Below are positions 14,610 to 14,674 of a stretch of 14,674 nucleotides of DNA, piece by piece. The notes under the pieces were generated by a model, which had not been told where the DNA came from, did no database searches, and saw only the letters and a program-made list of their open reading frames with translations. This DNA is from Sulfuritalea sp. GTDB taxonomy: Bacteria > Pseudomonadota > Gammaproteobacteria > Burkholderiales > Rhodocyclaceae. Position 1 is the stretch's first letter. The number at the start of each line of letters is the position of its first letter. Made by a program: the position numbers and the translations under genes. The stretch lies in assembly GCA_021738105.1 (NCBI GenBank), contig JAIPCS010000069.1:1-14674 (forward strand). The letters are read 5' to 3'.

Positions 14610-14674
14610 ATGAATGTGCCTATGAAAGCGCTTTCGCTGTCTGTATTAACCGCCGTCGCGATAATGGGCTGCGG
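14610..14674 (+). CDS. Start of a probable lipoprotein gene (3' truncated)
   Basis: Only 21 full codons are present before the window ends: MNVPMKALSLSVLTAVAIMG followed by Cys21. A short basic start (Lys6), a hydrophobic stretch and IMG-Cys at the end resemble a lipoprotein signal peptide with lipobox, although Met at the -2 position is not the commonest residue. GGAG at 14599-14602 with a 7-nt spacer supports ATG 14610; an in-frame ATG at 14622 is an alternative start. The function cannot be determined. If exported and lipidated, it would be a substrate of the Lgt encoded in this window. Confidence 0.5.
   Translation, partial: MNVPMKALSLSVLTAVAIMGC

Noticed and set aside
1..14674. Mobile elements, CRISPR arrays, tRNA or rRNA genes, or a horizontally acquired island
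   Set aside because: No transposase, integrase, terminal repeats, spaced direct repeats or RNA gene signatures were seen. Apart from short AT-rich promoter tracts the composition looks uniform by eye; no composition statistics could be computed.

Overview
The window reads as chromosomal DNA of a betaproteobacterium, most likely a respiratory, facultatively anaerobic member of the Rhodocyclales or a relative. This is inferred from the GC-rich coding, ThrH/PurU/Lgt/IlvD proteins of proteobacterial type, an E. coli-like CheY, and the density of c-type cytochromes (11 CxxCH motifs in four proteins) beside a perfect FNR/ANR-type site. No rRNA, tRNA, insertion sequence, phage gene or CRISPR array was seen.

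Layout. Positions 1-2906 hold plus-strand metabolic genes: the 3' end of a Dyp-type peroxidase, a hotdog thioesterase, thrH, purU and a small cytochrome c'-like protein. lgt follows on the minus strand (2908-3696), converging on the cytochrome gene with a 1-bp gap. A 317-bp divergent intergenic region separates lgt from ilvD (4014-5861).

The centrepiece is a tightly packed plus-strand operon at 5940-11436. In order it encodes a membrane-anchored octaheme cytochrome of the tetrathionate reductase (OTR) family, a four-helix b-type cytochrome, a methionine-free monoheme cytochrome c, a YeeE/YedE (TsuA-like) thiosulfate/sulfur permease, an exported protein with three rhodanese domains, and an unrecognised 141-residue protein. 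A perfect FNR/ANR box overlaps the ilvD stop codon and lies about 40.5 bp upstream of the start predicted from a good -10 element. My inference is an oxygen-repressed sulfur module. Quinol (or quinone) would exchange electrons through the b and c cytochromes with the octaheme enzyme acting on tetrathionate or another sulfur or nitrogen oxyanion. The rhodanese would carry sulfane sulfur in the periplasm and the permease would import thiosulfate or sulfur. The substrate and the direction of electron flow cannot be decided from sequence.

After the operon come a solitary CheY with cysteines at two functionally important positions, a long thioredoxin-fold DUF255 (YyaL/SSP411) protein whose ribosome-binding site lies in a hairpin, and a class I cytochrome c551/c552 gene closed by a strong intrinsic terminator. 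The window ends inside the first codons of a probable lipoprotein gene.
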